From: Virgibacillus dokdonensis
Lineage (GTDB): Bacteria > Bacillota > Bacilli > Bacillales > Amphibacillaceae
DNA: 64,000 nt
Reading direction: 5' to 3'
Assembly: GCF_900166595.1 (NCBI RefSeq)
Contig: NZ_LT745763.1
Coordinates: forward strand, 3,856,526 to 3,920,525
Shown piece after piece: positions 7,847 through 16,960 of this stretch (position 1 is its first letter; each line of letters starts with the position of its first letter). The translations under genes were made by a program, and so were the position numbers. The notes below the pieces were generated by a model. That model searched no databases. It had not been told where the DNA came from and saw nothing but the letters and a program-made list of their open reading frames with translations.

Positions 7847-9695
7847 ATTTATCCACTTCCCGTTTCTTATGTATATACCTTTCTAAATCTGGTTTGATTT
7901 CATGGAAATGATGTGATTTAACAGCACTCTTGCGTTGCACTTTCCATAACCTTATAGGTTCTTTCTTCTCTAACATTTGATCAATAATTTTACAACAACG
8001 TCTGATTTGGAATTGCTTCGTCGTTTCTATGACTTTATTTAGAAACTGTCTAGTTTCTGGTAGCTTATCAAGGTGTTTTTCCAAGTTCGATAATATTCCA
8101 AGTCGTGTTCCAACAATCGAAGTGGTGATTCGAACAGGCTTATCCAATATCATAAGTTCTTTGTAAAGCCTTTTGACTTTCAAACAATATTCATGATCAC
8201 GAGCTTCCCAATCAACAGTTACTTTCGTTTTTTTCTTCGTGTGAGTGATGGGCAAATATTTAAACAACCATTCTTTGTCATGGCGATACAAGAAGGTATA
8301 TTCTCTTTGAAAACGCTCCCTAATTTGTGTTCTTGAATCATTAGGATATTGCTGTATTCCTTCAAGCAATTGTTGCCTGTACTGCTGTAACATTGGGGAG
8401 CTCACTTTACTTTCACTTTTTTCATTTTGCCTATCGATGAACAAATACTTTTTCACTGTCTTAGAATCAACTCCAAGCGTTTGTGCTATCGCTCTTATGC
8501 TTAGATTCCCATTGTTTGCTAAAGATTGTAATTTTGTTTCCCACGTGTCGCCAAACGCTTTTACACGACCAATGTGATATTTATCTTCATTGGATTTATC
8601 AGGGCCTTTTCTGGCATAAATAAAGCCACAAGAACATTCAAACGTAGCAATCGGGGCAGTTGATTTAAAATCCCTTGTAATCGTTACATGATGAATTAGA
8701 AGTTGCCTATAATGATCAGCAGCTTTATTCAAGCATGGCCACGGACCTTTACCAAAGGGACCTACATCCTCTCCAACATGCAAAAGCTCCTCTACATCCT
8801 TATCTAAATAGTACAGAAAGAATAGATGGCGCAAAGGATGCACATGACGCTTTTCGTTTCGGGTTAATATCTTTAACCAATTGTATTCATCTTCCTCGAT
8901 TAACTCCGAATCGTATTTTTCCAAGAACCCTTTTGGAAACTTTGCCTGGAATGTATTAAATAACTCTTTTTGCCTTATTTGATTTGATATAGTGATTAAA
9001 TTCTTTTCCCTCAATAGCAATCGATACTTTTTAAAGATCTCCTCACGCGAGAATGCTTCTATACCAACATCCAATAGTTGATATGCCATTCTTGCTAGCT
9101 TTACTTGAATTTCTAAATAAACAGGGTACTCCATTTTCTGTAACTGAGAAAAATCCATTCTTTTTGCCTCAAAACGAATAAATTCAATTCGACTTTGTGT
9201 TTTAAAATCAACTGGATATTTTTTTAATTGCCCCGAATGATGTGCGCACAAATCGATACCTTGCAATTGGTGTTCCCGGTGTATGTATGGTTCACCGTAT
9301 TTATCAATATCAGTCTGAGCACATTGCGAGCAATAGTATAATCTATCCTTCTTACAAATACCTCCTGCAACCATACCTAACCTTGTATAAAGACCTTTGC
9401 CATCACCTTGAACGTCGTTCATGATCTCATGCTGTCGCTGCTTAGAAAGAAAAGGAGCATAGAATGGATAAATGGTATGTTTCGCTAACAGATTCTCTAC
9501 TGAATAATGATTGCCAATTTGCTTGGCCAAAGCATAAAAATGACTACCAATCTCTACACTCGGTATCACAGAACGGCTTTGAAATACTTCTTCCAATGTA
9601 TCTTTGTAATCAATATTCCCACTATAAAAGTGATATCTTGCAATCGCAGAATACATGAGTTCGTTTTTATAAGGATCCGTAAAAAACGGCAGCAC
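7827..9695 (-). CDS. tnsD: Target-selector protein TnsD (TniQ family)
   Basis: This 622-residue protein is longer than Tn7 TnsD (508). TnsD binds the 3' end of glmS and recruits TnsC, sending the element to attTn7. The N-terminal TniQ domain begins FFTDPYKNELMYSAIARY. A CCCH zinc site is visible as C122, C125, C150 and H153, almost the numbering of the Tn7 protein. A helix-turn-helix-like segment lies near residues 395-415 (SIRAIAQTLGVDSKTVKKYL). The GTG start at 9695 has AGGAG nine bases upstream, overlapping the tnsC stop codon, so translation is probably coupled. The insertion next to glmS in this window is what this protein should produce. Confidence 0.92.
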   Translation of the reverse strand: MLPFFTDPYKNELMYSAIARYHFYSGNIDYKDTLEEVFQSRSVIPSVEIGSHFYALAKQIGNHYSVENLLAKHTIYPFYAPFLSKQRQHEIMNDVQGDGKGLYTRLGMVAGGICKKDRLYYCSQCAQTDIDKYGEPYIHREHQLQGIDLCAHHSGQLKKYPVDFKTQSRIEFIRFEAKRMDFSQLQKMEYPVYLEIQVKLARMAYQLLDVGIEAFSREEIFKKYRLLLREKNLITISNQIRQKELFNTFQAKFPKGFLEKYDSELIEEDEYNWLKILTRNEKRHVHPLRHLFFLYYLDKDVEELLHVGEDVGPFGKGPWPCLNKAADHYRQLLIHHVTITRDFKSTAPIATFECSCGFIYARKGPDKSNEDKYHIGRVKAFGDTWETKLQSLANNGNLSIRAIAQTLGVDSKTVKKYLFIDRQNEKSESKVSSPMLQQYRQQLLEGIQQYPNDSRTQIRERFQREYTFLYRHDKEWLFKYLPITHTKKKTKVTVDWEARDHEYCLKVKRLYKELMILDKPVRITTSIVGTRLGILSNLEKHLDKLPETRQFLNKVIETTKQFQIRRCCKIIDQMLEKKEPIRLWKVQRKSAVKSHHFHEIKPDLERYIHKKREVDKYEHTTG

Positions 9696-9707
9696 AGAAA
9701 TCAGCTC

Positions 9708-11393
9708 CTAATAAAATTCTTCCATTGGATTTTTTATATATCCATTTTCTTTGAGCAATTCATATGGATGCTGTTTAGCAGCCAATGCTTTTTCTCTCAA
9801 TAAAAGTAATGGAGTAACTATAGAATTTGAGCTTTTTGATTTTACCTTTTGATCTTTCTTCTTTTCATTCAATTCCATTGCTTTCTTCATTACTTCTACC
9901 TTTAGTACATTGTAATCCTCATCAATTACATTTTTCTGAACGATTGCTGTGACAATTTTTTTCAAATCGGACTGTTTAATAGCATCAAAAACCCCAAAAG
10001 ATGCTACTTCTACCGTTAAACTTTCAATAGTGTCTTCTCTTTTGAATGCTAGTGTTTTCTCCCGTTCTTTAAACATGCTTTGAATGCGTCCATTCAAGTC
10101 AAAGTCTCTTTTTTGATTCAGAAGAACATCATCTAAATTAATCATGATATCCTCATACCTCATCATTTCATGAATGTTTTGATTCCTAACTGCTTTTAAC
10201 ATCGGTTGAATCATTTGGAGGTCCTGTTTCGCAGTACGTTTAATTGTGTTTGCTGTTAACTTCTCCTCATCTTCAAATAACGCCCTCTCCTGAGCAAGGA
10301 TAAATAAATTAACAGCAACCGCCGTAATGCCCTGACATTCTTCATAGAATACATTTTTCATTTCCTCAGTTAAGGTTACTTCATGTTTCAAACATTGAAA
10401 GCCCCATAATGTTTCGGCGAAAAAGTCCCATTCTCCACTATCCTTATCCATCCGGTCCCATATGATTGAACCCTCACTGGCAGCCCTTCTGGCCTGTCTA
10501 AAGTTTCCACTAAATAACTTTTGTGCTTTCGAAGTACCAATCAAAACGGTTGGAATCCCGACCGTATTAGACAACGTGACAAAAAAGTTTAACATCTCTT
10601 CCTGATCATTCTTTGCGTGTAGTAAATGTTGGATTTCATCAATGACCAAAACGCCAATGCCATACATGCTCGCCAGTGAAGTCATATGCAAAAGCATCGT
10701 TGATGTTACTCGGTTTAAATAGCCGAACTTCTCCAAATAACGAGTCCCCAATAAATCATCAATAGATTTAAAAAAGCTCTTACATAAAGTTGATAGACTC
10801 CCATCATACGGACAGTCAATTTTCAGCCAAACAATCTGGGTTCGGTTAAATGGAGTACCGCCATATTCGTCATGTTTGATAATTTGCGGATACATCAGCA
10901 ACAACCGTTCGATCGCTGTTGTTTTTCCAATACCTGAGATACCAATGATTGAAAGGCTATCTGCCGTTGAGCGAATATGATTCAACCGATCATCCATTAG
11001 TTTGATAGATGGTTCTTCTTCAGAACGAACTTCATTCAATACTCGTAGTCTTTCAAAGTATGATTTACTTAAGGGATTTCGAGCTAAATATCCTCTTCTA
11101 ATTAATGCAGACAATCTTCTCTCTACTAAAAAATGAACAGGTAAGGGCTGCACAAAATTTTTCACTCTCTTAATTGTGTGATACCGAATGTTTGGAGAAA
11201 ACTTTCTATCAGCCTTTGTAATTCTTGGTTTCACCATAAATCGATCAATCACAACTTCTTCATTAAAAATGGATGGTAATGCTTCAATAAATGGGTTATT
11301 TGCATATTCTTCAAGCTCTTGATCTTTATAGTTTGCCTTTTCTACCTCACCCTTCAAGACGACAATGTTCTCATTCTCTCTCAAAATCTTCAT
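9708..11393 (-). CDS. tnsC: Transposition regulator ATPase TnsC
   Basis: The protein has 561 residues, against 555 in Tn7. TnsC is an AAA+ ATPase that links the target selectors (TnsD or TnsE) to the TnsAB transposase and gives target immunity. Walker A is GISGIGKT (residues 151-158), Walker B is VLVIDE (248-253), and a sensor-like VLIGTSKA follows. The gene overlaps tnsB by 23 bases, so translation is coupled. An ATG start at 11393 begins MKILREN. Confidence 0.95.
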   Translation of the reverse strand: MKILRENENIVVLKGEVEKANYKDQELEEYANNPFIEALPSIFNEEVVIDRFMVKPRITKADRKFSPNIRYHTIKRVKNFVQPLPVHFLVERRLSALIRRGYLARNPLSKSYFERLRVLNEVRSEEEPSIKLMDDRLNHIRSTADSLSIIGISGIGKTTAIERLLLMYPQIIKHDEYGGTPFNRTQIVWLKIDCPYDGSLSTLCKSFFKSIDDLLGTRYLEKFGYLNRVTSTMLLHMTSLASMYGIGVLVIDEIQHLLHAKNDQEEMLNFFVTLSNTVGIPTVLIGTSKAQKLFSGNFRQARRAASEGSIIWDRMDKDSGEWDFFAETLWGFQCLKHEVTLTEEMKNVFYEECQGITAVAVNLFILAQERALFEDEEKLTANTIKRTAKQDLQMIQPMLKAVRNQNIHEMMRYEDIMINLDDVLLNQKRDFDLNGRIQSMFKEREKTLAFKREDTIESLTVEVASFGVFDAIKQSDLKKIVTAIVQKNVIDEDYNVLKVEVMKKAMELNEKKKDQKVKSKSSNSIVTPLLLLREKALAAKQHPYELLKENGYIKNPMEEFY

Positions 11394-13527
11394 CTCTTTT
11401 CTTCCTTAGTTTTTCAAGTATGCGAGATTCATAGGAGTTTGATTGTGCGTTTTTTTCGTGTAAATGTTCATGAACATTAATCACATCAGCAGGCTTTGTA
11501 TTGTCCTCTTCTGCTAAATCAAATTGTTCTGATTCTCTATTGATTTCCTTTTCAAAGGCCTTATTATTCTGAATACCCTTCAACTTTTGTGCATTACTTT
11601 GCCCATTGTACTTCACTTTATCTTTTTCACTTTTTGCCTTTTTAATTACGCTGTTAATCACTTCATCCAAGTTAATAGCAAGTTGACTTTGAGAGTTTTT
11701 TTCCATATCTGTTAGTTCTTTAAACAACTGCTGTTGAAAAATGATTTCTTCTAAGAAATCATCTTTATGTTGCTGACTAGGCTCTAATAAAGTACAACTA
11801 TCAAATCCTTTTCCGTCATCATGTGGAATGTAAATCCTATTCATGTTTCTTGGATCATAGACAATATTAATGCTTTGATTTCTAAGCTTTAAATACCATT
11901 GCTCTTCTAATGCCTTTTTTGAACCATAGAGTAGGTTCTTAAATTTAATACCTGCTCTTGAAACCGTCGCTTTCCCTTGCGGTAATACATTCAGACGAAA
12001 GACCCCTTTATCGACTGTTCTTAATCTTCCCTTTTTATTAGCTATCCCCCAGTTCCACAAATTAATTGGTGAAGGAGTTAAATTTGCAGCTATCATTTCT
12101 TTTTCCATAGGATATTTATCAACTATTTTAAAATTATGATGAAGCACCATCTGAATAAAAATATGGGTGAACTCTTTTAAATTCAATGTGGCATGTAATC
12201 GGTAGTCTATATCTCCCCGCTCACGAAATTCCTTTTGGATTGCTCCAGGTGTCTTTTGTTTGATCTTCCCATTTATCGTGCGAAACTTACGCTCAACAAT
12301 CCCTTTTAAATCGCCGCGATAAGCAGAAGTATTTTCAATTTTGATGTTTATATTATTGATAAGATTCCCAACCGAATAACCTTCAAACTCACCTCTATCG
12401 GCAATAATAATTTCTGGCACATGATAAGCAGGCCATTGATTCTCTGTAATGGTAATATCGTATTGTTTACAAAAGTCAACTTTATTACTAACCATGTTAT
12501 CGAGTGCCATCATGGCTCCTATCCATGATGGACCTTCCAAACCAACATACACCCCTGTGATTAACCGGGAATACACATCAATAACGGCATATATGACTGG
12601 TCTTCCTATTACACGGTTACGATCAAAAGAGCTAACTACATAAACATCTGCAATTGTTGCATCAACTTGAAATCTTGTTCCTGGTCCATTGGTCTCTTGT
12701 TTGGAATTACTTAAAATCGGGCGATTTTTAAGTTCAAATTCTTTTGTTCCTTTTCTAAACTGAATATCTTTCTTTGGATCTTCAACCTTTTTAAACCAAT
12801 AATAAAATTGGTGATACGTAGGAACCCTAGTTTGGTCCCATAATTTATATTTAAGAACCCCATCTTCTTTGTATTTATCGGAATAAAACTTTTTCAAAAG
12901 AGCATTATAGACTTCTCTAAGAGAATACTGTTTCGAAGTTCTATAGTATTTATTGATGACAAATTCAAATTGACTCCTAATGTCCTTCGTTATATTAACC
13001 CCTACTTGGGAGTCCCCTTGAAAAGTAACATTTCTTGGTCTACCTACTTTTGCATCAGTTAGTCTTTTTTCTTTTCCTTTTCCTCCCGACTTATCATAGT
13101 CCGGAATCAAGGCATTCTTATGCATTCCCCGTTGCCAAAAACGGCTCAATACTTGTTTGACCTTGTATTGACTTATTCCACATTCAGATGCAATTTTTTT
13201 AATAATTCTTTCGCGACCTTGTTTTTTTAGTAGCCCTTCTTTATTGGGGAAGAAATGTGATTCGATTATTTCCCAATCTTTATTTCTTTTTTTTATTTGT
13301 ATATCTGTTAAATCCTCCTCCATAACACCCCTTGCATATGGATCGCTAATTAAGAGCATTCTATGCTGTTCTTTTTCCGTTTCAATATTTTTCAATAACT
13401 CTTTTTTAGGCATGGAGGAGATAGCATCAATATCGACCCAATAAAGATGGTCCTCTTCTAGCTCGATAATTCTAATGCGCCTGTTTTCATCATCAACATT
13501 TTGATATACCTGATTGATCATGATCAT
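11371..13527 (-). CDS. tnsB: Transposase TnsB (DDE/RNase H-fold)
   Basis: The protein has 718 residues (Tn7: 702). TnsB binds the element ends and cuts and joins the 3' strands. The catalytic triad is visible as D289 (QVDATIADV), D377 (IIIADRGEF) and E412 (IVERKFRT). The spacings of 87 and 34 residues between them equal those of Tn7 TnsB, so strand transfer should be intact. N-terminal helix-turn-helix segments (near residues 105-135) and a mu-transposase C-terminal beta-barrel are consistent with the family. The ATG overlaps the tnsA stop codon (ATGATC within ATATGATC). Confidence 0.96.
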   Translation of the reverse strand: MIMINQVYQNVDDENRRIRIIELEEDHLYWVDIDAISSMPKKELLKNIETEKEQHRMLLISDPYARGVMEEDLTDIQIKKRNKDWEIIESHFFPNKEGLLKKQGRERIIKKIASECGISQYKVKQVLSRFWQRGMHKNALIPDYDKSGGKGKEKRLTDAKVGRPRNVTFQGDSQVGVNITKDIRSQFEFVINKYYRTSKQYSLREVYNALLKKFYSDKYKEDGVLKYKLWDQTRVPTYHQFYYWFKKVEDPKKDIQFRKGTKEFELKNRPILSNSKQETNGPGTRFQVDATIADVYVVSSFDRNRVIGRPVIYAVIDVYSRLITGVYVGLEGPSWIGAMMALDNMVSNKVDFCKQYDITITENQWPAYHVPEIIIADRGEFEGYSVGNLINNINIKIENTSAYRGDLKGIVERKFRTINGKIKQKTPGAIQKEFRERGDIDYRLHATLNLKEFTHIFIQMVLHHNFKIVDKYPMEKEMIAANLTPSPINLWNWGIANKKGRLRTVDKGVFRLNVLPQGKATVSRAGIKFKNLLYGSKKALEEQWYLKLRNQSINIVYDPRNMNRIYIPHDDGKGFDSCTLLEPSQQHKDDFLEEIIFQQQLFKELTDMEKNSQSQLAINLDEVINSVIKKAKSEKDKVKYNGQSNAQKLKGIQNNKAFEKEINRESEQFDLAEEDNTKPADVINVHEHLHEKNAQSNSYESRILEKLRKKRDEDFERE

Positions 13528-14363
13528 ATCATTCTCACCTTCTCGATCACGTCATTTGGAATATTTGAAATCCCTATAATTTCGTCTGCGTTCAATTCGT
13601 TGTGTAAATCTATAGCAATAATTTTATTCGCAATTAAATAATAAAAAAGACTCAGACCACTTCCACTCGGCAATCTCATATCACTTTCAAACTCGTTCGC
13701 TATGGTACGCAACGTCCTGGTTTGACTGATTAAACGATTGGCAAACTCAAGTATTAAATCTTCGAGGACATTTCCCGGTATCTGTTGAAATGCATCAATT
13801 TGCGTGATGTCCTTGTATGTATGAACATAACTAATGTTCCTAGCAAAAATCTTATCTATTTCCTTTTCCGATACCATACCCCAATCTATTTCAGATCGTC
13901 TCCAGTACTCATGTTCAATTTCTAACCTCTGAACAATACGTTCATCAAATAAATCATCCTTGCTTTTTATTGTTCTTGCGACATCATAAACTTTATTATT
14001 TTTCCTAACCGTTACAAGAAACTTCGTAGTCATAACAATGTATTCTCCTGTGCTAGGATCTTTAGGATGATTAATTCCTAGCTCATTCGCAATTAAAATT
14101 GTGTCCTCTATAGGCAATAAAGGAAAGTGCTCCCTTATATCAATAACTAAATCAGAATATTCCAACATATAAAAGTAATTTCGTTCCATATCAGATAAAA
14201 ATTCATGTTGTCTATTCGTTTTTATGCCTTTTAATCTAGTCGAGCGTCCTTTAGAAGAGACATTTTGAATGGTTAACCAAGGTATATATTCTGAACCTCT
14301 CCCACTTCCCCGTCCTTCTTGAATCCATTTTTCTATTTTAGATGTTCGTTTTCTTTTGGCCAT
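13524..14363 (-). CDS. tnsA: TnsA endonuclease homologue with substituted catalytic aspartate
   Basis: The protein has 279 residues (Tn7: 273). The ATG at 14363 (MAKRKRT) is preferred over a GTG at 14372 because AAGGGG lies eight bases before it. In Tn7, TnsA cuts the 5' ends so that the element is fully excised; its active site uses E63, D114, Q130 and K132. Here E60 (LSDMERNYF) matches E63 and K133 (ARTIKSKDDL) matches K132. The D114 position, MSTDFLV in Tn7, reads MTTKFLV: lysine 114, codon AAG. Threonine replaces Gln130, which may be normal for Gram-positive relatives. The C-terminal TnsC-binding domain looks intact. The nuclease is probably inactive or altered, and the consequence would be replicative transposition. 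Confidence 0.92.
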   Translation of the reverse strand: MAKRKRTSKIEKWIQEGRGSGRGSEYIPWLTIQNVSSKGRSTRLKGIKTNRQHEFLSDMERNYFYMLEYSDLVIDIREHFPLLPIEDTILIANELGINHPKDPSTGEYIVMTTKFLVTVRKNNKVYDVARTIKSKDDLFDERIVQRLEIEHEYWRRSEIDWGMVSEKEIDKIFARNISYVHTYKDITQIDAFQQIPGNVLEDLILEFANRLISQTRTLRTIANEFESDMRLPSGSGLSLFYYLIANKIIAIDLHNELNADEIIGISNIPNDVIEKVRMI

Positions 14364-14370
14364 TAAAAAC

Positions 14371-14400
14371 ACCCCTTAAGATAAGAATATCTTAAGGGGT
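14371..14400. promoter_or_regulatory. tnsA: Perfect inverted repeat overlapping the tnsA ribosome binding site
   Basis: ACCCCTTAAGATA - AGAA - TATCTTAAGGGGT is a perfect 13-bp stem with a 4-base loop. The arm next to tnsA includes the complement of the AAGGGG ribosome binding site. In RNA reading in from glmS, the hairpin would hide that site. As DNA, it could be an operator at the transposon's own promoter. It has no T-run and so is unlikely to be a terminator. Confidence 0.7.
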
Positions 14401-14405
14401 GTTAC

Positions 14406-14490
14406 GGTGCAACTTTTTTATAAACAGTGCAACTTTGTTTTAAACGGTGGATCTTTTTTATAAACAGTGCAACTTTGTTTTAAACCTACA
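14406..14490. repeat. Tn7-like right end with four abutting 20-bp TnsB-type sites
   Basis: Two 40-bp direct repeats (14406-14445 and 14446-14485) each consist of two related 20-bp units. In inward orientation the units read approximately GTTTAWAAMAAAGWTSCACY. The terminal bases CTACA (14486-14490) read TGTAG inward, the usual Tn7 terminal trinucleotide. Four packed TnsB sites are also the known design of the Tn7 right end. Confidence 0.9.
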
Positions 14491-14515
14491 CATCACTTCA
14501 AATCCCAACTTCGCC
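14491..14515. other. attTn7 spacer between transposon end and glmS stop codon
   Basis: Exactly 25 bases lie between the transposon terminus and the glmS stop codon. The five bases next to the end, CATCA (14491-14495), should be one copy of the target duplication. The other copy lies beyond the left end, outside the window. Confidence 0.8.
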
Positions 14516-16318
14516 CTACTCCACAGTCACACTTTTTGCCAAGTTACGAGGTTTATCAACATCGCAATCACGATGTAATGCAGCGTAGTAAGACAATAGT
14601 TGTAATGGCACAACACTAGCAAGTGGTGTGAGCAATTCATGAACATGCGGGATGACAAATGCATCCGTATCTCGCTCTAGCCCCTTCATACTAATAACCA
14701 TATCATTCGCTCCACGTGCTACTACTTCCTGCACATTGCCACGAATGGAGTAATTCACATTTTCCTGAGTGGCCAATGCAATAACTGGAGTTCCTTCTTC
14801 AATTAAAGCAATCGTTCCATGCTTTAATTCTCCACCAGCAAAGCCTTCAGCCTGGATATAGGAGATTTCTTTTAGCTTAAGAGCTGCTTCTAAGCACACG
14901 TGGTAATCTACGCTTCGACCGATAAAAAATGCGTTGCGAGCTGTATGCAAATACTTCCGTGCCAAATCTTCTATCGCTTCTTTTTGATCGGTTAGCACTT
15001 CCATTGCATTAGCAACGATCGCTAGCTCCTGCATTGGATCAAAATCCAACGGTAATCCCTTTGTTTTTGCAGTGTCGACTGCTAATATAGCCAATACGGC
15101 AATTTGCGCTGTATAAGCTTTGGTAGAAGCTACCGCAATTTCTGGACCTGCATATAAGTTTAACGTATAATCTGCTTCACGAGAAAGGGTGGATCCAGGC
15201 ACATTCGTAATCGTTAATGCTGGATGTCCCATTTCTTTAATTTTTACTAATACAGCACGACTGTCTGCTGTTTCTCCACTTTGGGAGATAAAAATAAACA
15301 ACGGTTTTTCTGACAATAATGGCATGTTATATGAAAATTCACTGGCAATATGAACTTCGACTGGAACGTTGGCAAGTTTTTCGATAAATTCCTTTCCAAC
15401 TAACCCAGCATGATAACTTGTTCCTGCTGCAATAATATAAATACGATCACAGCTGTTCATAGCCTGACGAATGTTCTGATCTAGTTTAAGTTCATTATTT
15501 TCTGTTTGATATTCGCGAATAATTTTACGCATAACAAACGGCTGCTCATCGATTTCCTTTAACATGAAGTGAGGGTACGTCCCTTTTTCAATATCATTGG
15601 CATCGATTTGAGCTGTATATGGTTCACGCATAATGGAATTTCCATCAAGATCATGAATTTCAATATATTCACGATGAACGAGCACTACTTCCTGATCATG
15701 AATTTCGACATACTGATCCGTTGCTTTTAATGTTGCCATGGCGTCACTTGCAACAACATTAAATCCGTTACCTAATCCAACTAACAAAGGACTCTTATTT
15801 TTAGCAACATACAGCGTATCTTTGTTCTCATGATCAATCATACCGATCGCATAGGACCCCTTTAATAGACGCATTGCTTTACGAAAAGCTGCTGCTGTAT
15901 TGTTTGTTTCTGCGAACAGCTTTTCAATCAGTTGCACAATGACTTCTGTATCTGTTTCACTAACAAAACGCACGTTCCCAAGATAGTTCTCTTTTAATTC
16001 TTGGTAATTTTCGATAACGCCATTATGAACAAGGGTAAATCTGCCAGACACGCTTTGATGCGGATGTGCATTCTCTTCGCTTGGCACACCATGAGTCGCC
16101 CAGCGCGTATGACCGATTCCCATCGTTGCACGTAATGAGCTATCTATGCTTTCTCTTAATTTTGCAATTCGACCTTTTACTTTCACAACTTGAACACCTG
16201 TGTCATTTAAAGTTGCAATACCTGCTGAATCATAACCTCTGTATTCAAGCTTTTCAAGACCATTTAGTAAAACTTCTTTCGTATCATCCTGGCCGATATA
16301 TCCTACAATTCCACACAT
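14516..16318 (-). CDS. glmS: Glutamine--fructose-6-phosphate aminotransferase (isomerizing)
   Basis: This 600-residue cytoplasmic enzyme makes glucosamine-6-phosphate from fructose-6-phosphate and glutamine, the first step to UDP-GlcNAc for peptidoglycan. The start is the ATG at 16318 (MCGIVGYIG), which puts the catalytic Cys1 of the class II glutaminase at the mature N-terminus. AGGAGG lies eight bases upstream. Two SIS sugar-phosphate domains follow ([10 protein letters not shown] and the C-terminal repeat), and the protein ends with the universal KSVTVE. The 3' end of the gene is the recognition site for TnsD. A ribozyme and a possible attenuator precede it. Unlike in B. subtilis, it is not next to glmM, which lies about 13 kb away. 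Confidence 0.98.
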   Translation of the reverse strand: MCGIVGYIGQDDTKEVLLNGLEKLEYRGYDSAGIATLNDTGVQVVKVKGRIAKLRESIDSSLRATMGIGHTRWATHGVPSEENAHPHQSVSGRFTLVHNGVIENYQELKENYLGNVRFVSETDTEVIVQLIEKLFAETNNTAAAFRKAMRLLKGSYAIGMIDHENKDTLYVAKNKSPLLVGLGNGFNVVASDAMATLKATDQYVEIHDQEVVLVHREYIEIHDLDGNSIMREPYTAQIDANDIEKGTYPHFMLKEIDEQPFVMRKIIREYQTENNELKLDQNIRQAMNSCDRIYIIAAGTSYHAGLVGKEFIEKLANVPVEVHIASEFSYNMPLLSEKPLFIFISQSGETADSRAVLVKIKEMGHPALTITNVPGSTLSREADYTLNLYAGPEIAVASTKAYTAQIAVLAILAVDTAKTKGLPLDFDPMQELAIVANAMEVLTDQKEAIEDLARKYLHTARNAFFIGRSVDYHVCLEAALKLKEISYIQAEGFAGGELKHGTIALIEEGTPVIALATQENVNYSIRGNVQEVVARGANDMVISMKGLERDTDAFVIPHVHELLTPLASVVPLQLLSYYAALHRDCDVDKPRNLAKSVTVE

Positions 16319-16336
16319 CGTTGTAGTCCTCCTTGT

Positions 16337-16398
16337 AAAAAAGGGGCAGGACAAACGATCCAAATAAAATATACTTTATAGGGGCGTTGTACTGCCCC
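16337..16398 (-). terminator. Terminator/antiterminator-like pair between the ribozyme and the glmS start
   Basis: On the minus strand GGGGCAGTACAA (16398-16387) pairs with TTGTCCTGCCCC (16354-16343), with one mismatch, followed by TTTTTT (16342-16337). This is a strong intrinsic terminator directly before the glmS ribosome binding site. The same 5' arm can instead pair locally, GGGGC with GCCCC across an 8-base loop (16398-16381), which would prevent the terminator. The exclusive pairing is seen in the sequence. Its regulatory use is inferred. Confidence 0.6.
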
Positions 16399-16577
16399 TT
16401 TCTCGTGATTGTTTTTGTAACATCTTGCCGTTTCCCTTTGGCCAACAAGTTGCCTCGTTGTTTTAAGGAAGAGCGTGACAATTGAGATGTACAATCGGGA
16501 GGCACCCGCCGAACATTCGATAACCTCCAACCTCGTCAACTATGCTTTCTCCCGTTCGATTGCATAGTCCTGGCGCT
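16399..16577 (-). ncRNA. glmS ribozyme (glucosamine-6-phosphate-activated self-cleaving riboswitch)
   Basis: The minus strand shows the conserved catalytic core: the cleavage-site segment AGCGCCAG (16577-16570), a P2 stem ACTATGC/GCATAGT, then GTTGACGAGG, GGAGGTTATCGA, and TCGGCGGGTGCCTCCCG. These match the known glmS ribozyme consensus in order and spacing. Cleavage is expected between the A at 16577 and the G at 16576 when GlcN6P binds, which destabilises the mRNA and lowers GlmS. The 3' limit, in the P3/P4 region, is approximate. Confidence 0.93.
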
Positions 16578-16677
16578 TTAGAAAAACGGTTTTACTTTAA
16601 TGCTCCTTTCTATATTTGAATCAATTTAAAACTAAATCTTTAAGCGAAAGCTCCCATTGTTATACTACAAGCTACTT

Positions 16678-16728
16678 TCCTTATACTATAAACCTTTAAA
16701 CTTTTATACTTTTATAGTACAAAAAAGG
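16678..16728. repeat. Copy of the TTATACTATA intergenic repeat inside the glmS leader
   Basis: The segment begins CTTATACTATAAACC and ends TTTTATAGTACAA, matching copies at 33387, 36351 and 63709. It lies between the predicted glmS promoter and the ribozyme. Confidence 0.6.
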
Positions 16729-16737
16729 GTTCACCAC

Positions 16738-16767
16738 ATTTTAACCTTGATTTGTATTTTTAGTCAA
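16738..16767 (-). promoter_or_regulatory. glmS: Predicted SigA promoter of glmS
   Basis: On the minus strand TTGACT (16767-16762) and TAAAAT (16743-16738) are 18 bp apart, about 160 bases upstream of the ribozyme cleavage site. It is the best match in the region, though no start site is proven. Bases 16770-16960 hold no gene that I can see. Confidence 0.5.
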
Positions 16768-16960
16768 TCATTTTTTTATTAAAGCTGTATAGAGGAGCCT
16801 GATCCCTGACAATAGATAAAACAATGATTTGATTATAAATATATTATGAAAAAAATATTCAAACGTGAAAAACCAGCAGTGGATTGAAAAAACGAGACAA
16901 ACATTATTTTGTCATCGTTATCAGTATTGCATCCATCATAATGTGCAATATAATGTTGGC

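Larger units (their letters stand above)
1..14490. mobile_element. Tn7-like transposon inserted at attTn7 (right end and part of cargo; left end outside window)
   Basis: All five Tn7 core genes (tnsA to tnsE) lie in Tn7 order on the minus strand, reading away from glmS. The right end finishes with the outward sequence CTACA at 14486-14490 (TGTAG read inward), and 25 bp (14491-14515) separate it from the glmS stop codon. That is the known Tn7 insertion distance. The visible cargo is a PHP/ATPase gene, a serine resolvase, and a TetR regulator with an ABC exporter. I found no copy of the 20-bp end repeats in bases 1-6310, so the left end must lie further left. Assignment to the Tn7 family is secure. 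The total size is not known. Confidence 0.93.

Noticed and set aside
6314..14363. A CRISPR-associated (CAST) system linked to the Tn7-like genes
   Set aside because: No Cas gene or repeat array is visible, and both TnsD and TnsE, the classical target selectors, are present. A system beyond the left edge cannot be excluded.
16284..16539. Reading frames across the glmS leader on the minus strand
   Set aside because: They overlap the ribozyme core and the terminator hairpin and are not expected to be coding.
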